NCBI GenBank assembly: GCA_030867875.1
Contig: JAOWCC010000577.1
Coordinates: 85,665,740 to 85,729,739, forward strand
Origin: Actinernus sp. WN-2022
Lineage: Eukaryota > Cnidaria > Anthozoa > Actiniaria > Actinernidae
Direction: 5' to 3'
DNA length: 64,000 nt
The notes under the pieces were generated by a model, which saw nothing but the letters and a program-made list of their open reading frames with translations, did no database searches and was not told where the DNA came from. Positions 1 through 10,865 of the stretch are shown piece after piece. How positions within the stretch are numbered: position 1 is the stretch's first letter; every line of letters starts with the position of its first letter. The position numbers and the translations under genes are program-made.

Positions 1-7
1 TTCACCC

Positions 8-173
8 GGTATCAAGACCCATGCATGTGACCAAATGCAGTTCCTCCATTGGATGACTATCTCATGAATTATTAATGAGTTTGAGAACTACATTTCTCAA
101 ATTCATTAATAATTCATGAGCTTTTTAGTCAATCAGAGGGCTGCATTTGGTCACATGAATGAATCTGGATACC
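8..173. repeat. Foldback MITE, 166 bp
   Basis: The ends GGTATC (8-13) and GATACC (168-173) start an imperfect terminal inverted repeat of about 33 bp that includes TGTGACCAAATGCAG on the left and its complement on the right. A second pair of arms (about 61-87 and 95-121, around CTCATGAATTATTAATGA) folds to an 8-base loop. No coding capacity is visible; the overlapping short ORF at 242-442 starts outside it and looks like chance. Confidence 0.75.
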
Positions 174-529
174 CAATGAAACAATAGATGAACATGTTCA
201 TTTGTGTTCTCATTGGACATCATGCATGCATCTGATATGCGATGGACCTAATTAAGCTACAAGGATTACAGCATAAGTATGACTTTACACGAAAGGAAGT
301 GAAGGAGAAGATGGAAATACAAATTGGTGTCCAGAGTGTGACTCGAACCATCATTCTCATGCATGGCTGCTCCCGTCTACTAGTCCACTGTCTTGTCTAC
401 TATGCTATCTGGCCATTTGTTGAAATGACCATGAGAAAATAACAATCACAACCCTTGTAGTGTATAATTGCATGCAATAAAATTCCAGGCAAACAATACG
501 TTCTAATGATTTATGAATGCAGGTATTGT

Positions 530-690
530 TTTCGCTTGAGAAGTCAGATCAAAAACTCGAGCATCGTGTTTCAGCAGGGAATCCAAACACCTCGAAAGAA
601 TAAAAGCACTCAGCCGAAGCGGCCTTGTGCTTTCATCTTTCTCGGTGTTTGGATAGCCTGGTAAATCATTAGCTCTCGTTTTTGACTATC
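530..690. repeat. Small foldback element
   Basis: Arms around AATCCAAACACC (left) and GGTGTTTGGAT (right), extended by CAAAAAC.CGAG versus CTCGTTTTTG, flank a hairpin tip GCCGAAGCGGCC. The same tip occurs in the long hairpin near 6554. No ORF. Ends are approximate. Confidence 0.5.
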
Positions 691-716
691 ACGTAAAAGT
701 CGCTTACCAAATTTAC

Positions 717-2546
717 CATCTCAAGTATGTTAAGGCCTGGTCCAGGGATCAAATTTCACGTAAAAACTGTTTTCCTTATTTGAGCACAGCTGAGTACGGT
801 AAGACTGTGCCAAGTTTCTCACGATAATAGATATCGTCATTCTCGACTCCCTTAAGTGATTTGTGTGCAGTAAAACGTGTCATGTGCTTGTCACGTGACT
901 TAGACCACAAAATCAGTAAATCAAAAATGCGGCTCCGAGTTTAACAGAAACAGTGAGGATAATGAGTGGATATGGTTAAGGTTAAAGCCTTTTCCCTATT
1001 TCAGCTTAGAAAAGATGACTACAATGTTTTGTTAATGAGTTATTAAGGCGAAAATATGCTAAATAGGTCACATGACTTTTTATACCCTTAATATTTCCTT
1101 ATCTTTAATTACATGATAGTCATGTTTTCTAAGCATGGTCTAAATCACTGCTGAAAGGAATATTTCAGCAGGGTTACTTTCTATTCATATGATTTTCTCT
1201 AATTATGACATCATCTATCATGTGATACAATAATCATCCACTTAAGGAATTTAAGGAAGTGATATTAGTATTATGGTGTGATTAGATTTTGTTTAAACTG
1301 TTGTTCCTGTTAGGAACATTTACAGTAAATCTATTTTTCGTTTAAGTGCCTATGAAACGAAATTTTCGTCATTAAAATTAAGATCCCATTTGAAAGTCCT
1401 TTTGAATTGAGGACGAATGGTGTTTATTGCTTGTCAATATCTCATCTCGTTCCAGAGATATAAAGGTTTTTAGAATATGCAAATTAGATTATATGTGACA
1501 TCATTGGGTGGACACAGCTGTGAGGACAAATAACAAATCAAGAATATCTCATATAGTCAGTAAAAACAATTGAAACTTTGTACATGTATGGTACTAGGGA
1601 AAATGCACATCATTATTTAAATTAAGATGTTACCATGGAAACACTAGGCCCAAGGCTCATTCCATGAGGAAAATAAATTTCCTAATTTATCCTTTGCCAA
1701 ACATTATTTCTACTGTGGGCATATCAGAAGGTTTAGGTGCAAGGTGAAAAGAGCCTGGGGCCTAGAGTGTTACCATGGTAACATCTTAATTTGCATAATG
1801 ATGTGTGTTTTCCCTAGTACCATACACCCCATTCCAATATGGCGGATACACGGCCGGAGCGTTGGGGCGGCACACGAAAACGAGGGTAGTTAGGCGGAAG
1901 TCGATGTCAAAAAGGTCATGAGGCGGGAATTTCGCGCAAGTTTTGAAGCGAGTTTGTTTTTCCGAGAGGGTTGCAATAAGTAGATTTTATCCCCAGAGAG
2001 TTAGAAAATATGGCGGATATTCAGACTATCATTTTCACCGAGGGATATATTCTTCAGTGAAAACGATAGCCTGAATATCCACCATATTTTCTAACTCTCT
2101 GGGGATAAAATCTACTTATTCCAACCCTCTCGAAAAAACAAACTCGCTTCAAAACTTGCGCGAAATTCCCGCCTCATGACCTTCTTGACATCGACTTCCG
2201 CCTAACTACCCTCGTTTTCGTGTCCCGCCCCAACGCTCCGGCCGTGTATCAGCCATATTGGAATGGGGTGTATACATGTACAAAGTTTCAATTGTTTTTA
2301 CTGACTATATGCAGAGATATTCTTCCTTTGTTATTTGCCCTCACGGTCATGTCCAACTAATGACGTCACAGATCATCTCATTTGCATATTCTAAAAACTT
2401 TAATATCTCTGGAATGAGATGAGACAAGCAATAAACACCATTCTTCCTCAATTCAAATACACTTTCAAATGAGATCTTTATTTTAATGACAAAATTTTTG
2501 TTTCATAGCCACTTTAACTGAACCAGGCCTTAACATGCTTGAGATG
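717..2546. repeat. Long foldback element with about 0.5-kb arms
   Basis: The outermost arms are 717-741 and 2522-2546 (CATCTCAAG...GGCCTGGT and its complement). The inner arms run from about 1343 to 2030 and from about 2055 to 2515 and are nearly identical close to the centre, where a TTTTCAC/GTGAAAA hairpin closes. The left arm is longer because of two insertions, about 745-1340 and 1590-1821, that the right arm lacks. No transposase ORF is seen, so this is a non-autonomous element or an inverted duplication. Confidence 0.75.
1590..1821. mobile_element. MITE inserted in left arm of the long foldback
   Basis: Terminal inverted repeat of about 60 bp beginning GGTACTAGGGAAAA and ending in its complement, including GATGTTACCATGG in both arms. 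The flanks (1588-1589 AT and 1822-1823 AT), once joined, reproduce the uninterrupted sequence of the opposite arm near 2270. It therefore inserted after the foldback existed, probably with a 2-bp duplication. Confidence 0.7.
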
Positions 2547-3229
2547 TTTTGCATCATCACGTGATCAAAACTGACTGAATGAATCCACAACAAATTTTGA
2601 CAGCAAGATGGTGAAATAATGTGGTAAATAAGAGGATATACCATGTACCGACCTTTATATTACGGTGTGGAATCGAGTCTGATATTTCTTGTACATGCAT
2701 TCTCAAACGGTCAGTATAATCTACAGATTGCAGACTACAGACTGGGTATAAAATGCAGATTGGGTATGAAATGCAGACTCGGTAAAAATATAAAAAAACT
2801 TACCACACTATCACGTAATCAATCTTGCAAGACACCATCTACTGTGTACATGTATGTTACTACTCTTATTTTCAATGCCAATCAGAAAATGAGAAACTGG
2901 GCAGTTGTGGTAAAAAGGTTTATATAATCTCAAAAATGCTACAACAACAAGAAGCTTTCATTTTACCCCTTAGTTACAAATACAATTTGAACAATGATCT
3001 CAAATAGCCCTTATAGTCAATCTAAGTAGTGTTTACTCCTACTCATTCTTAAATATTTTCTTGAGTTACTGGTATAGATTTTCTTCTTCGTAATCTATTA
3101 TCTAGTATTCTCTTGTAAGTAAGTATAAATAAAGCATGATTGATTGAGTATAAATTAGTTGGGATAGGGGCTAAAAATACAGGGCAGCCAGTTTTACAAA
3201 TGAATATGATGCCAGTCAACCCAGGAACG

Positions 3230-3498
3230 GGCCTTTTGCAGGAATGCAATCATGTGGTTGTACTGGAGGGCAAACAAATCTTAAATCACTTGTATGAGAT
3301 TGGTAGTGTTATTAGCGAAACCCATTTGTAAATGCTATTTTCCACCTCCAATCGATTGCTGATCTTTCTAAAACAGCATTTTTAAAGATAGCTCGACCTC
3401 CAACATCCATGGCAACGCCTTTCCCATGAGGATCACAAGCTCAATTCATGCGTCAACAAAGTATTATATCAGCACGTGACTGTTTCCTGCAAAAGGCC
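3230..3498. repeat. MITE, first of two copies (other at 49068-49352)
   Basis: Ends GGCCTTTTGCAGGA and its complement form a short terminal inverted repeat. The interior (TATGAGAT.GGTAGTGTTATTAG, TTGTAAATGCTATTT, TTATATCAGCA.GTGACTG) recurs in order at 49068-49352, which defines a repeat family of about 270-285 bp. No ORF is conserved between the copies. Confidence 0.65.
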
Positions 3499-4336
3499 TA
3501 TTTACTGACATTTCTTTCTCCATTTCAATGAAACTATTATTGGGTATTTATAATATTTGGCAAAAATTATCAATGCACCAGTTATACTAGTTATAACATG
3601 GATGTTTGTAAAAGGTCATTTTTAACTTGTGGATACATGCAAGTGCAGAAACGAGTTATTGGAGTAGTTGGAGAAATTCTCTCACTCGCTCAGATGTTAG
3701 CAGAATGGAATGCTTGGAATGCAAATTGATAAACTAATCAATGTTTGATTTAATTAATAATAATTATTGAAAATCAATTTGGAACATCAACTGCTGTTGG
3801 AATTGACATTGCTCAAGTCCTCATCCCAGTTCCCTTCTTGTTACTAACTGTGAAGTTACTGCAAATGTATTTATATGCTAGCGAGCAGCTGTGCGCTCTC
3901 ATTTAAAGATCGATGAGAGAGCCTTTTTACTGATCACCATACCATATGGAAATGAAGGTTGAAGGGAAAGGCGTGTGCAAGTTTTAAGTCCATGCTCAAA
4001 TCTCCCTCACTTCTAATGCCAGGCGGCTCAAACTTTGACAGGCATGGTATTTGGTTCCCATAAATCAGTTAGTGGTGATGTCATCTGTCACATGGTTTTA
4101 CAGGCTACACAGGCTATCACAACAGCAATAACAAACTTTGAAGATTTTGACATGTTTAACCCTTGAGAAAACACTAAAATACACTTTGCATTCACGAGTT
4201 GGCCATTGCAGCACTATGTTTAATATCTCTACCTTAGTTTGTCTTTGAATAATCACCAATGATTCCTGGGTGGACGTCACATACATTAGATGCAACACTC
4301 AAATCAAGAAATATTCAACTATTAATTTGATTGTAC

Positions 4337-4617
4337 CATAGTTAATAGAGTGGAATGGTTAGGAAACCCGGCAAACTTCAAAAGGGCTAACAAAGGCGCT
4401 GCGATTTAGGTTGGAAGGGGTAAGACAAAAGATTGTGCACGATCATAGTTCATTAGCGTTCCCTGAACGACTGAACTCACACGTTTCTATTGGCTGATTG
4501 ATTAACATGTTGGAATTTCTATTGTGTTTTGTGCACGGTAGTGGTTGAAAAAAGTTAACAAAGACATATAACAAAGAAGGTCCCTGAGTTTCCTAACCAT
4601 TCCACTCTATTAACTAT
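4337..4617. mobile_element. hAT-like MITE with 8-bp target duplication
   Basis: A perfect 30-31 bp terminal inverted repeat starting CATAGTTAATAGAGTGG is flanked by direct repeats GATTGTAC at 4329-4336 and 4618-4625. An 8-bp duplication with ends starting CA is usual for hAT elements. About 281 bp, no coding capacity. The family assignment is inferred from the duplication length. Confidence 0.7.
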
Positions 4618-4743
4618 GATTGTACATACATGTAGAGTAAATATCGATGATTATAATAAATTAACTATTAGAGGCACGTAAATCAAAGATTGAGACTATA
4701 ATGCTGTAAAGTCCTGGAACATTTCTTTTCTCCTTTTTTTTAG

Positions 4744-4854
4744 ATTCCAAGAGAATTTCCATTTGACAATCTGTATCTTGAGAGAGGTGGTGATCCTAAC
4801 AAAGATCCAGCAGATGACAAAGGGAAAGTAAACAATACTCTGTTTGGAATGTAG
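4744..4854 (+). CDS. Terminal coding exon of an unrecognised host gene
   Basis: A pyrimidine-rich tract ending TTTTTTTTAG (AG at 4742-4743) precedes a 36-codon open frame that starts IPREFPFDNLYLERGG and ends NNTLFGM before TAG at 4852-4854. AATAAA lies at 4927-4932, a normal distance for polyadenylation. The composition (acidic/amide, no low complexity) looks like real protein. This reads as the last exon of a plus-strand spliced gene whose earlier exons lie further left or outside the window; none could be placed with confidence because foldback elements occupy most of the upstream DNA. The frame phase at the acceptor is inferred from the longest open frame. I do not recognise the family. 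The antisense 66-codon ORF over the same bases is a shadow. Confidence 0.5.
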   Translation: MPREFPFDNLYLERGGDPNKDPADDKGKVNNTLFGM

Positions 4855-4926
4855 TGTGATGTAGACAAGTGTGTACCTGGTTTGTCATTTATTTTGCTGT
4901 AGTCTTCAAGGTTGAAGATGTTTGTA

Positions 4927-4932
4927 AATAAA
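4927..4932 (+). terminator. Polyadenylation signal AATAAA
   Basis: Canonical hexamer 73 bases after the stop codon of the exon at 4744-4854, followed by T-rich sequence. It supports that exon being the last of its gene. Confidence 0.5.
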
Positions 4933-4955
4933 GAAGACATTTATGTTGAAATGAT

Positions 4956-5858
4956 AGTTTTAATTGTCTTGATGTGTTATGATTCAACATTAACTCCAAC
5001 CCCCCTCCCCTGGATCAAGGTGGGGATTGTTTTCAGTGGAGCTCAATACACACAGAATCAGTAAGGAAAAAAGGGGGAAAAGATAACCCATGCAAGTTAA
5101 AATTCACACTCACTGCACTAATAATTTGTTGTGTTGTCAAACCTGTGCATAATGAACTTCTCAACCAGTTAGCATTGCGCATCAAAATCCCAGTGGCAGC
5201 CATTTTGTAGGGCCCCGAAATTCAGATCACACTAAAATCTTGTAAAAAAACAGAAGGAATGAGACTCATTACGCTTTATTTATTGTTGCTTAATATAATT
5301 ATGTCAGTGACTTTTGAAACTCAAACGAATGGCATGCTACTTTGGAGGACAGATATTTTAAAGTTTCTGGATAATAACAATTAACAGATGCATGCAATGC
5401 AGAGACTTAACTCTTTCACTGCTATTGTTGAGGAAACTCAACGTCTGGTAAACAGTCCCGGTCTCCTAACAATGAAATTAGTTTGTATACCCTCTAGGAC
5501 AGCTGAGGATCAACACTCTGCATTTTGATTGTTTTGAAAGTTTTCGCTTTGACACCAGCGAAAATGTAGACTGTGATCAGATATTAAAGAACAAAATATC
5601 AGGGCATATTTCAATACCACAAATGTAGGTAATTGTTGTCATCATCCTTCAAATATTTTCTGACACACTCATGTTAACAGGGGAGAGTGGTGTATTCGCT
5701 GATATTTGTCCACCAATCACGCAAGAGAAAATTTAATGGCGAAAAATTAGTCATGCAGATAAAGTATTTGTAGTGCCTTGACAGACAATATAAATTGTAT
5801 AATAGGTTAGAATAGAAACTTCAAGTTAATATTCTAATAAGATCAAAATAAATTATTG
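4956..5858. other. Intergenic; 3' flank shared with gene B
   Basis: No gene seen. The part from about 5580 to 5858 matches the DNA just below gene B (about 25290-25432), including TAAGATCAAAATAAATTATT. It is therefore the shared 3' flank or 3' UTR of the gene family. Confidence 0.5.
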
Positions 5859-6641
5859 TTATACCATGGTAGCCTCTGATTCTTTTGTTCTCCGAGGCAC
5901 ATTTAAACCACTAATTTTCCCTGATGGCAGGGATATTTAGAAATATCATATTTCTAAATTTCCCCTGCATGCGTAATGAGGGAAAATTAGAAGAGAATGC
6001 AGGCTGGAAGTGAGAAGGTCAAAAGCATCAACTCCTGCTCCCCTCTGGCACGACTAGCCCTACGCTCCCGAATGAAAAATACTGAATCCAAACTGACCTG
6101 TCTTCATCATAACCTTCAATGTAATCCATGTGGGATGACCTATTTCAATCTGTATATTCTTCTCTTAATTTCTCAAACCCGCTTCTTCCATGTGGGATAC
6201 TTAAAACCATAAACGTGACGTAATTAAAATCTATTCATGCTCTTTGAATATTTAGTCAACCGCATAATTACATTGTATTTTAGTGTTATTCTTCTCAAAA
6301 ACAACACGCTTTTCCCCAGGGGAAGCCAGGGTCGTTTAATCAATGGCGCTCAGTCAAGCATTAAACAAAACGTTTTCGAAAGCAACTCCACTGCGACGTC
6401 TTTAGTTTCGGCAGAGAAAACTAAACTTCTCAGAGATTTGTTCCGTTCCTCGGCGATCATGGTATAACAAACTTATACCATGGCATTTCGGGGTATTAGT
6501 GATTTAAATTGCCCCGAGAGCCGTGGGAAGATTTGTAAAAGTCCCTCGGCCGAAGCGGCCTCGGGACTTTTACAAATCTTCCCACGGCTCTCGGGGCAAT
6601 TTAAATCACTAATACCCCGAAATGCCATGGTACATGTATAA
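5859..6641. mobile_element. Palindrome-bearing MITE, copy 1 (in gene A 3' UTR)
   Basis: About 780 bp bounded by TTATACCATGG and its complement. A second copy lies at 22280-23015. Gene B has no element at the equivalent place (AAATAAATTATT runs straight into TTAACTTGTGC), so this is an insertion. Short ORFs (5997-6212, 6237-6467) are shared by the two copies but have no hallmark of a transposase and are probably passive. Its lower-coordinate part carries another small hairpin (GATATTTAGAAATATC). Confidence 0.75.
6477..6631. repeat. 155-bp hairpin with about 69-bp arms
   Basis: A nearly perfect palindrome from ACCATGGCATTTCGGGG to its complement, closed by GGCCGAAGCGGCC. It ends 17 bases downstream of the stop codon of gene A (minus strand). 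The copy in the second MITE (22943-23011) keeps only the outer 30-35 bp of each arm; the central 86 bp are missing there. Confidence 0.9.
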
Positions 6642-6648
6642 CTTATAA

Positions 6649-7549
6649 TTAACTTGTGCCAATATCACCATCCTTGACCTCAATGGATTCTGCTATTTCC
6701 ATACATTTCTCCTTCCAAAATTCTACCTCTTTCTTGCATCTTTTTAGTTCTTTTTTATCTTCATTAAGAAGTTTATCAAAATCATTTCTGGACATATATC
6801 TTCGGTTGCATCTTGGTGCCAAGGTCCCCTCACGAGAATTGGCCTTCCGTTTTCTTTTTTTATTGTTCACATGGAAGAAGTATGCACAGCTAGCACAGTA
6901 TGTACCAGCAGAAACAAAAACTAAACAGTTGGAAGAGAAAGTTCTCAATTCCTTTGTACTCTGGGGTAGTGAGAGGTCTTTGACAAAGCCAGTTTTATGT
7001 GGTAACAGTGTAGTAACCTCTTCTAAAACCAAACCTCTACACAATGTTAGACTGTCAAACAACATTAACAAGTTGTATATCTGGTGTGATAGAGGTATAT
7101 CCTGTAAGACATCCATGATGTTCAGGTCATGACGCAGGTCCAGTTTACACCCATGAGAACGTACATGATGTACTGCCCCGCCATCCACATTCTTCTCAAT
7201 GGAAAGTTCAGTAATTACTCGTTGTTCATTTAGCTCCCACTTCTCAAGTCTGATAAAACATATTCTGTCATGGCTATCGGCAATCTGACTCCATCCATCT
7301 GGCATAGCTTTGGTTAAAGTCTCTTTAGAATTCACGCATCGTTTTAAATGCAGATAACTTCCTTTTGTCAGTCCACGAGAACCCCTCTTAACTGGCATAA
7401 CTTTCTCTCTCCAAATCTCTTGAACTATTTTTCCCAATGAAATCCGGTTGAGAGAACTAGGAATATCATCCATATTTTCATTTGCGTGTGACAAAATATC
7501 GTCTGCTACTATGCAGGCATCCGTAACATGTTTATAATTCATGACCATC
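6649..7549 (-). CDS. Gene A exon 2 (terminal), tandem two-exon family
   Basis: Open frame of 299 codons after the initial G at 7549. The minus strand reads TTTATTTCACAG|G ATG, a good 3' splice site, and the G completes the TG left by exon 1 at 11836-11900. The spliced length is 966 nt, or 321 residues. Features (full-protein numbering, approximate): HGC near 150, where paralogues B and C have CHGC (A has Ser in place of the first Cys); a leucine-rich central part (IYNLLMLFDSLTLCRGLVLEE); YCASC near 236-240; basic KKRKRK; an acidic/lysine coiled coil to the end (FWKEKCMEIAESIE). Family and function are not recognised; a DNA- or RNA-binding or adaptor role from the basic patch and paired Cys is a guess. 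A MITE starts 7 bp past the stop. The reverse-strand 158-codon ORF is a shadow. Confidence 0.75.
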
Positions 7550-8033
7550 CTGTGAAATAAAGGACAAAATGCATAATATTATTTATTAATATTTTTCCAG
7601 TTATTTAGGATTGGAGCTAGTGCCCTTAAAATGTTATCAGTGGTCACACACCCATTTTGCACAAAGACCATTATGTATAGTGCCATGTTATTAAAGCACT
7701 CTTTACCATCTAATTTTGGGTCATTATTTTATCATTTGCTGCATTATATTACAACCTTATTTCAATCAGTGGTTTAGCGCATATATGCTCTTCCGAGAAC
7801 AGTGTCTTTTATACTTCCTTTGAACTGATCAACCTTAATCTGCCTGTTGCTGCAGTGGCAGAGTGGAATCTGTTGAGTCTAGTATCTGGACCCAGCATCC
7901 CTTGCAGGATTGCACTGTAACAGACCCTTGGCATATATAGGGAGTCTGGTAATGGATTAATACATCAAAATTAATATACCAAAACATCTCACTCACTGCC
8001 ATTCTTACAGTAGTTTACTTTCATTCGCTACTT
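7550..8033 (-). other. Conserved intron block of gene A
   Basis: Non-coding, but clearly homologous to the gene B intron at about 26323-26854 and, after a retrotransposon, 31437-31590 (for example GTTGAGTCTAGTAT joined to CTGGACCCAGCATCCC). It is part of the duplicated gene unit and serves as the empty-site reference for the insertion at 26855. Confidence 0.7.
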
Positions 8034-8037
8034 TTAA

Positions 8038-9055
8038 CCCTTTCACCACTACAGGCCGGAAAAGCGGCGAATATGAAGCATGTACCTGGGAAAAATTATT
8101 GCATCAAACCTAGACATGCTGGAGATACGATGTTGCGATACTATTTCAAGGGATGAATAACTTCAAAGTCAGAGCTATAACAGGGATCGCTTGACTCTCC
8201 CACTTTGGAGAAAAACGCATTTGTTTTGGAGATCGCTGTTCGTTTCTTCGATTTTCGCGAATTTTGAGGAGCTGAAAATCGGCTCAAGAAAACCTTCCCA
8301 TTTGCACTTGAAATCAAAAGCAAACACAAAATAACCACTCAGTCATTACAGTACCTTGTTTAATCTTTCCAACCAGCAGGTTTGTTTGCATAAAATCCAC
8401 CAAACGACTGTGAAGCGTGCTATTCTTAATGCTGCACTTCTCTCCACTATGTTTTCCTGCTTCCCAACTCCAATTGCATGCTGGGTAATCAGCAAAAAAA
8501 TCACAAGGGGAGCCCCCCTCTGGGACTCCTGTAGGATTTTTTTATAAGTCTTTTACCCCTACAACCAAGAGCGGTGATTTGGACTCCAGCCGTTGCTTTA
8601 AAGTGACAAAAACACACCCTAATAGGTTAAGCAGGGGGAAAAGACAACCAACTGCAGAATTTCAAAGGTTTCAGTGAAGAATTATTTCATGTGTCCCAAA
8701 GCAGAAACACAAAAGAAAAACCCTATGAAACCCCTCACAAGGCCTACTAAAAGCAAACCAAGTACTTTTCAGCCGTCATCAGACTTAATGATGTCTTCAA
8801 GCTCTCTGACAGTGGCTTATTTGTCCAAAATCAGAGCACATTTCATTGGAAATCCTACAGAAGAAAGCATACTTACCGCCGACGAGTCCGTAGAATTCTG
8901 CCGAATGGCATCATGGGGAAAGTTTGAGCCCTTGGTTTAAAAAGTCAGCAGTATTTAACTACCCCGGGCAAGCCAAACTGGAACTGAGGGGGGAGGGTTG
9001 AGTTAGCACTCTGAATTTCACCAATTCAGCCCAAACGCTTCCGGTGGTGAAAGGG
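8038..9055. mobile_element. piggyBac-like non-autonomous element in gene A intron
   Basis: Flanked by TTAA at 8034-8037 and 9056-9059. Ends CCCTTTCACCAC and GTGGTGAAAGGG give a short terminal inverted repeat of the piggyBac kind. 1018 bp. It contains a plus-strand 88-codon ORF (8674-8940, MKNYFMCPKAETQ...) without transposase motifs. The paralogous gene B intron near 31585 keeps TTTAAA with no element. A truncated second copy lies at 9966-10594. Confidence 0.7.
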
Positions 9056-9228
9056 TTAAGGGCAGGCTGGGGAGCCATCAAAACCAATATTCTAACAGAC
9101 CAGGTGCAGATACCTGTTATATAATTATATACATGTATGGGGAATACCAAATCCACAATAATGTAAATTGTAACTTGCAATTGGCGATTAGAGAAAATAA
9201 TGACCTGACAACTTCTGGGTCAAATATA

Positions 9229-9527
9229 ATTGCTGCCGCAGCGAGCGAGCAAGGCAGCAGTTATAATCTGTAAGTGGATCGAAATCTTGATTTCTTTTTT
9301 TACCACAATGCATCACTTCTAGTCTTTTTTACCACAATGCTTTGCACGGATCTGCTCGTCACGTGACATTACACGAGGTGGAATCTGCATTGTTGGAGCT
9401 ACTACATGTACGTTCAACCCTTCTGTAATGCATTTCTGTGTATGCGATCCTTGTGTAATCATGAATTTGTTGAAGTGTAGGGGAACAGATTAGAACTGCT
9501 GCCTTGCTCGCTCGCCAGCTGCAGCAG
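9229..9527. repeat. Inverted-repeat element
   Basis: Arms GCGAGCGAGCAAGGCAGCAG (left, about 9240) and its complement (about 9500) extend to TAATCTGT/ACAGATTA. The interior has two copies of TTTTTTACCACAATGC. No ORF. Confidence 0.55.
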
Positions 9528-9965
9528 GAATTAGCAGCATTTTTTTTGTGCCAGGAATCTTAAGAAAATGTTGGGAATTGGTAGGCTCAGTGGATTTGCT
9601 GGGAGATCGTTGATATGTCAGGACAAAATGAAAATAAATCGGGACAACTTTTGAGATACACACCACAGCTTAAACAGGATTCAGTCGCACGATAGCCCCA
9701 AAACTACAAAATATATTCATCCTTGGTATTTTTATCACCCAGTAATCTATTTTTCCTGCCAAAGTGCTACTGTAGGTTCTCTTCTACCGGTAATACACTT
9801 CCTTAACTGAGTGGAGCAGCATTCACTACCTGTTAGGTATATATACTAGTTATAATAACACTCCCTTAATTGCTTCTCAATCCATTGCCCCCACGGGAGA
9901 TTCTACAGTATTTATTAGACCTTTCTGCAGTAAAATCCACCATTTTGAAAATAGGGCAACCTTAA

Positions 9966-10594
9966 CCCTTTCCCTCCTGCACCGCCCAATATGAAGCATG
10001 TAACTGGAGAAAATTATTGCATCAAACCTATAGACATGCTGGAAATACGATATTGTGATACTATTTCAAGGGATGAATGGCTTTCAAAGCCACAGCTATT
10101 TTCCCTTTCCCTTTCCTCTCCCCATTCCCCCTCCCCCCTCTTTTCCAATTCCCTCCCTCTCCCCTCTTCTCCCCTCTTCCCAATTCCCCCTGGGCTTGCT
10201 ACGCAGGCTACTATAACAGGGATCGCTTGACTTCTCCCACTTTGGAGAAAAACCCATTTGTTTTGGAGATTGTTGTTAGTTTCTTCGATTTTCACGAATT
10301 TTGAGGAGCTGGAAATCGGCTCAACAAAACCTTCCCATTCACACTTGAAATCAAAAGCAAATACAAAATCATCACTCAGTTGTTACAGTACCTTGTTTAA
10401 TCTTTCCAACCAGCAGGTTTGTTTGCACAAAACACACCAAGTGACTGTGAACGACTGTGTTTACATTTTCCTGCTCCCACCTCCAATTGCATGCTGGGTA
10501 ATCAACAAAAAATTGACAAGGGTCCCTCAAGCTCTCTGGGTCTCCTGTAGGTTTTTTTATAAGTCTTTTACCCCTACAACCAAGAGCAGTGGCA
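9966..10594. mobile_element. Truncated second copy of the piggyBac-like MITE
   Basis: Begins TTAACCCTTTCCCTCC and follows the element at 8038-9055 base for base through ATGAAGCATGTA.CTGG, TTTCAAGGGATGAAT and CCAACCAGCAGGTTTGTTTGC. It ends abruptly after ACAACCAAGAGC. It lacks the right half and carries a polypyrimidine insertion at about 10096-10206 that copy 1 lacks. Confidence 0.7.
10096..10206. repeat. Polypyrimidine tract insertion
   Basis: About 95 bases that are almost purely C and T on the plus strand (CCCTTTCCC, CTCCCCATTCCCC, CTCTTCTCCCC), followed by GGGCTTGCTACGCAGGCT. It is absent from the matching point of the other copy, so it was inserted. Overlapping ORFs on both strands are low-complexity artefacts. 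Confidence 0.65.
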
Positions 10595-10865
10595 CTAGTC
10601 CTACGATTTTACATTGTTATCCGTTATCCAAACAGTGCCACCAGAGATTCTCTTTCCCGTACTTACAAAACAAATCGGAAATAAAAGATTGATACTATAA
10701 TACCTTGATAGTAGTTCTCATAGTAGTACTTAGTTTTTATAGTAGTTAATTTATATTATTATCATTTAGAGTTGTACACAATTTGTAATAGTTATGCAAT
10801 TCAGTTTTCTTACTGCAAAGTGAAAAAATAAACCAGTCTATCTTATCTTTCTATCTACCAGGAAC

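Noticed and set aside
3140..3331. Possible exon (VGIGAKNTGQPVLQMNMMPVNPGTG)
   Set aside because: The sequence looks protein-like and TAG precedes it, but no donor follows and it runs straight into the MITE at 3230; without transcripts it cannot be supported.
6656..7132. 158-codon plus-strand ORF, also at 25441-25917 and 47954-48433
   Set aside because: It is conserved in all three copies only because it lies opposite the conserved exon 2; composition is typical of an antisense shadow.
10014..10304. Overlapping ORFs of 75-93 codons on both strands
   Set aside because: Low-complexity reading of the polypyrimidine insertion and its complement.
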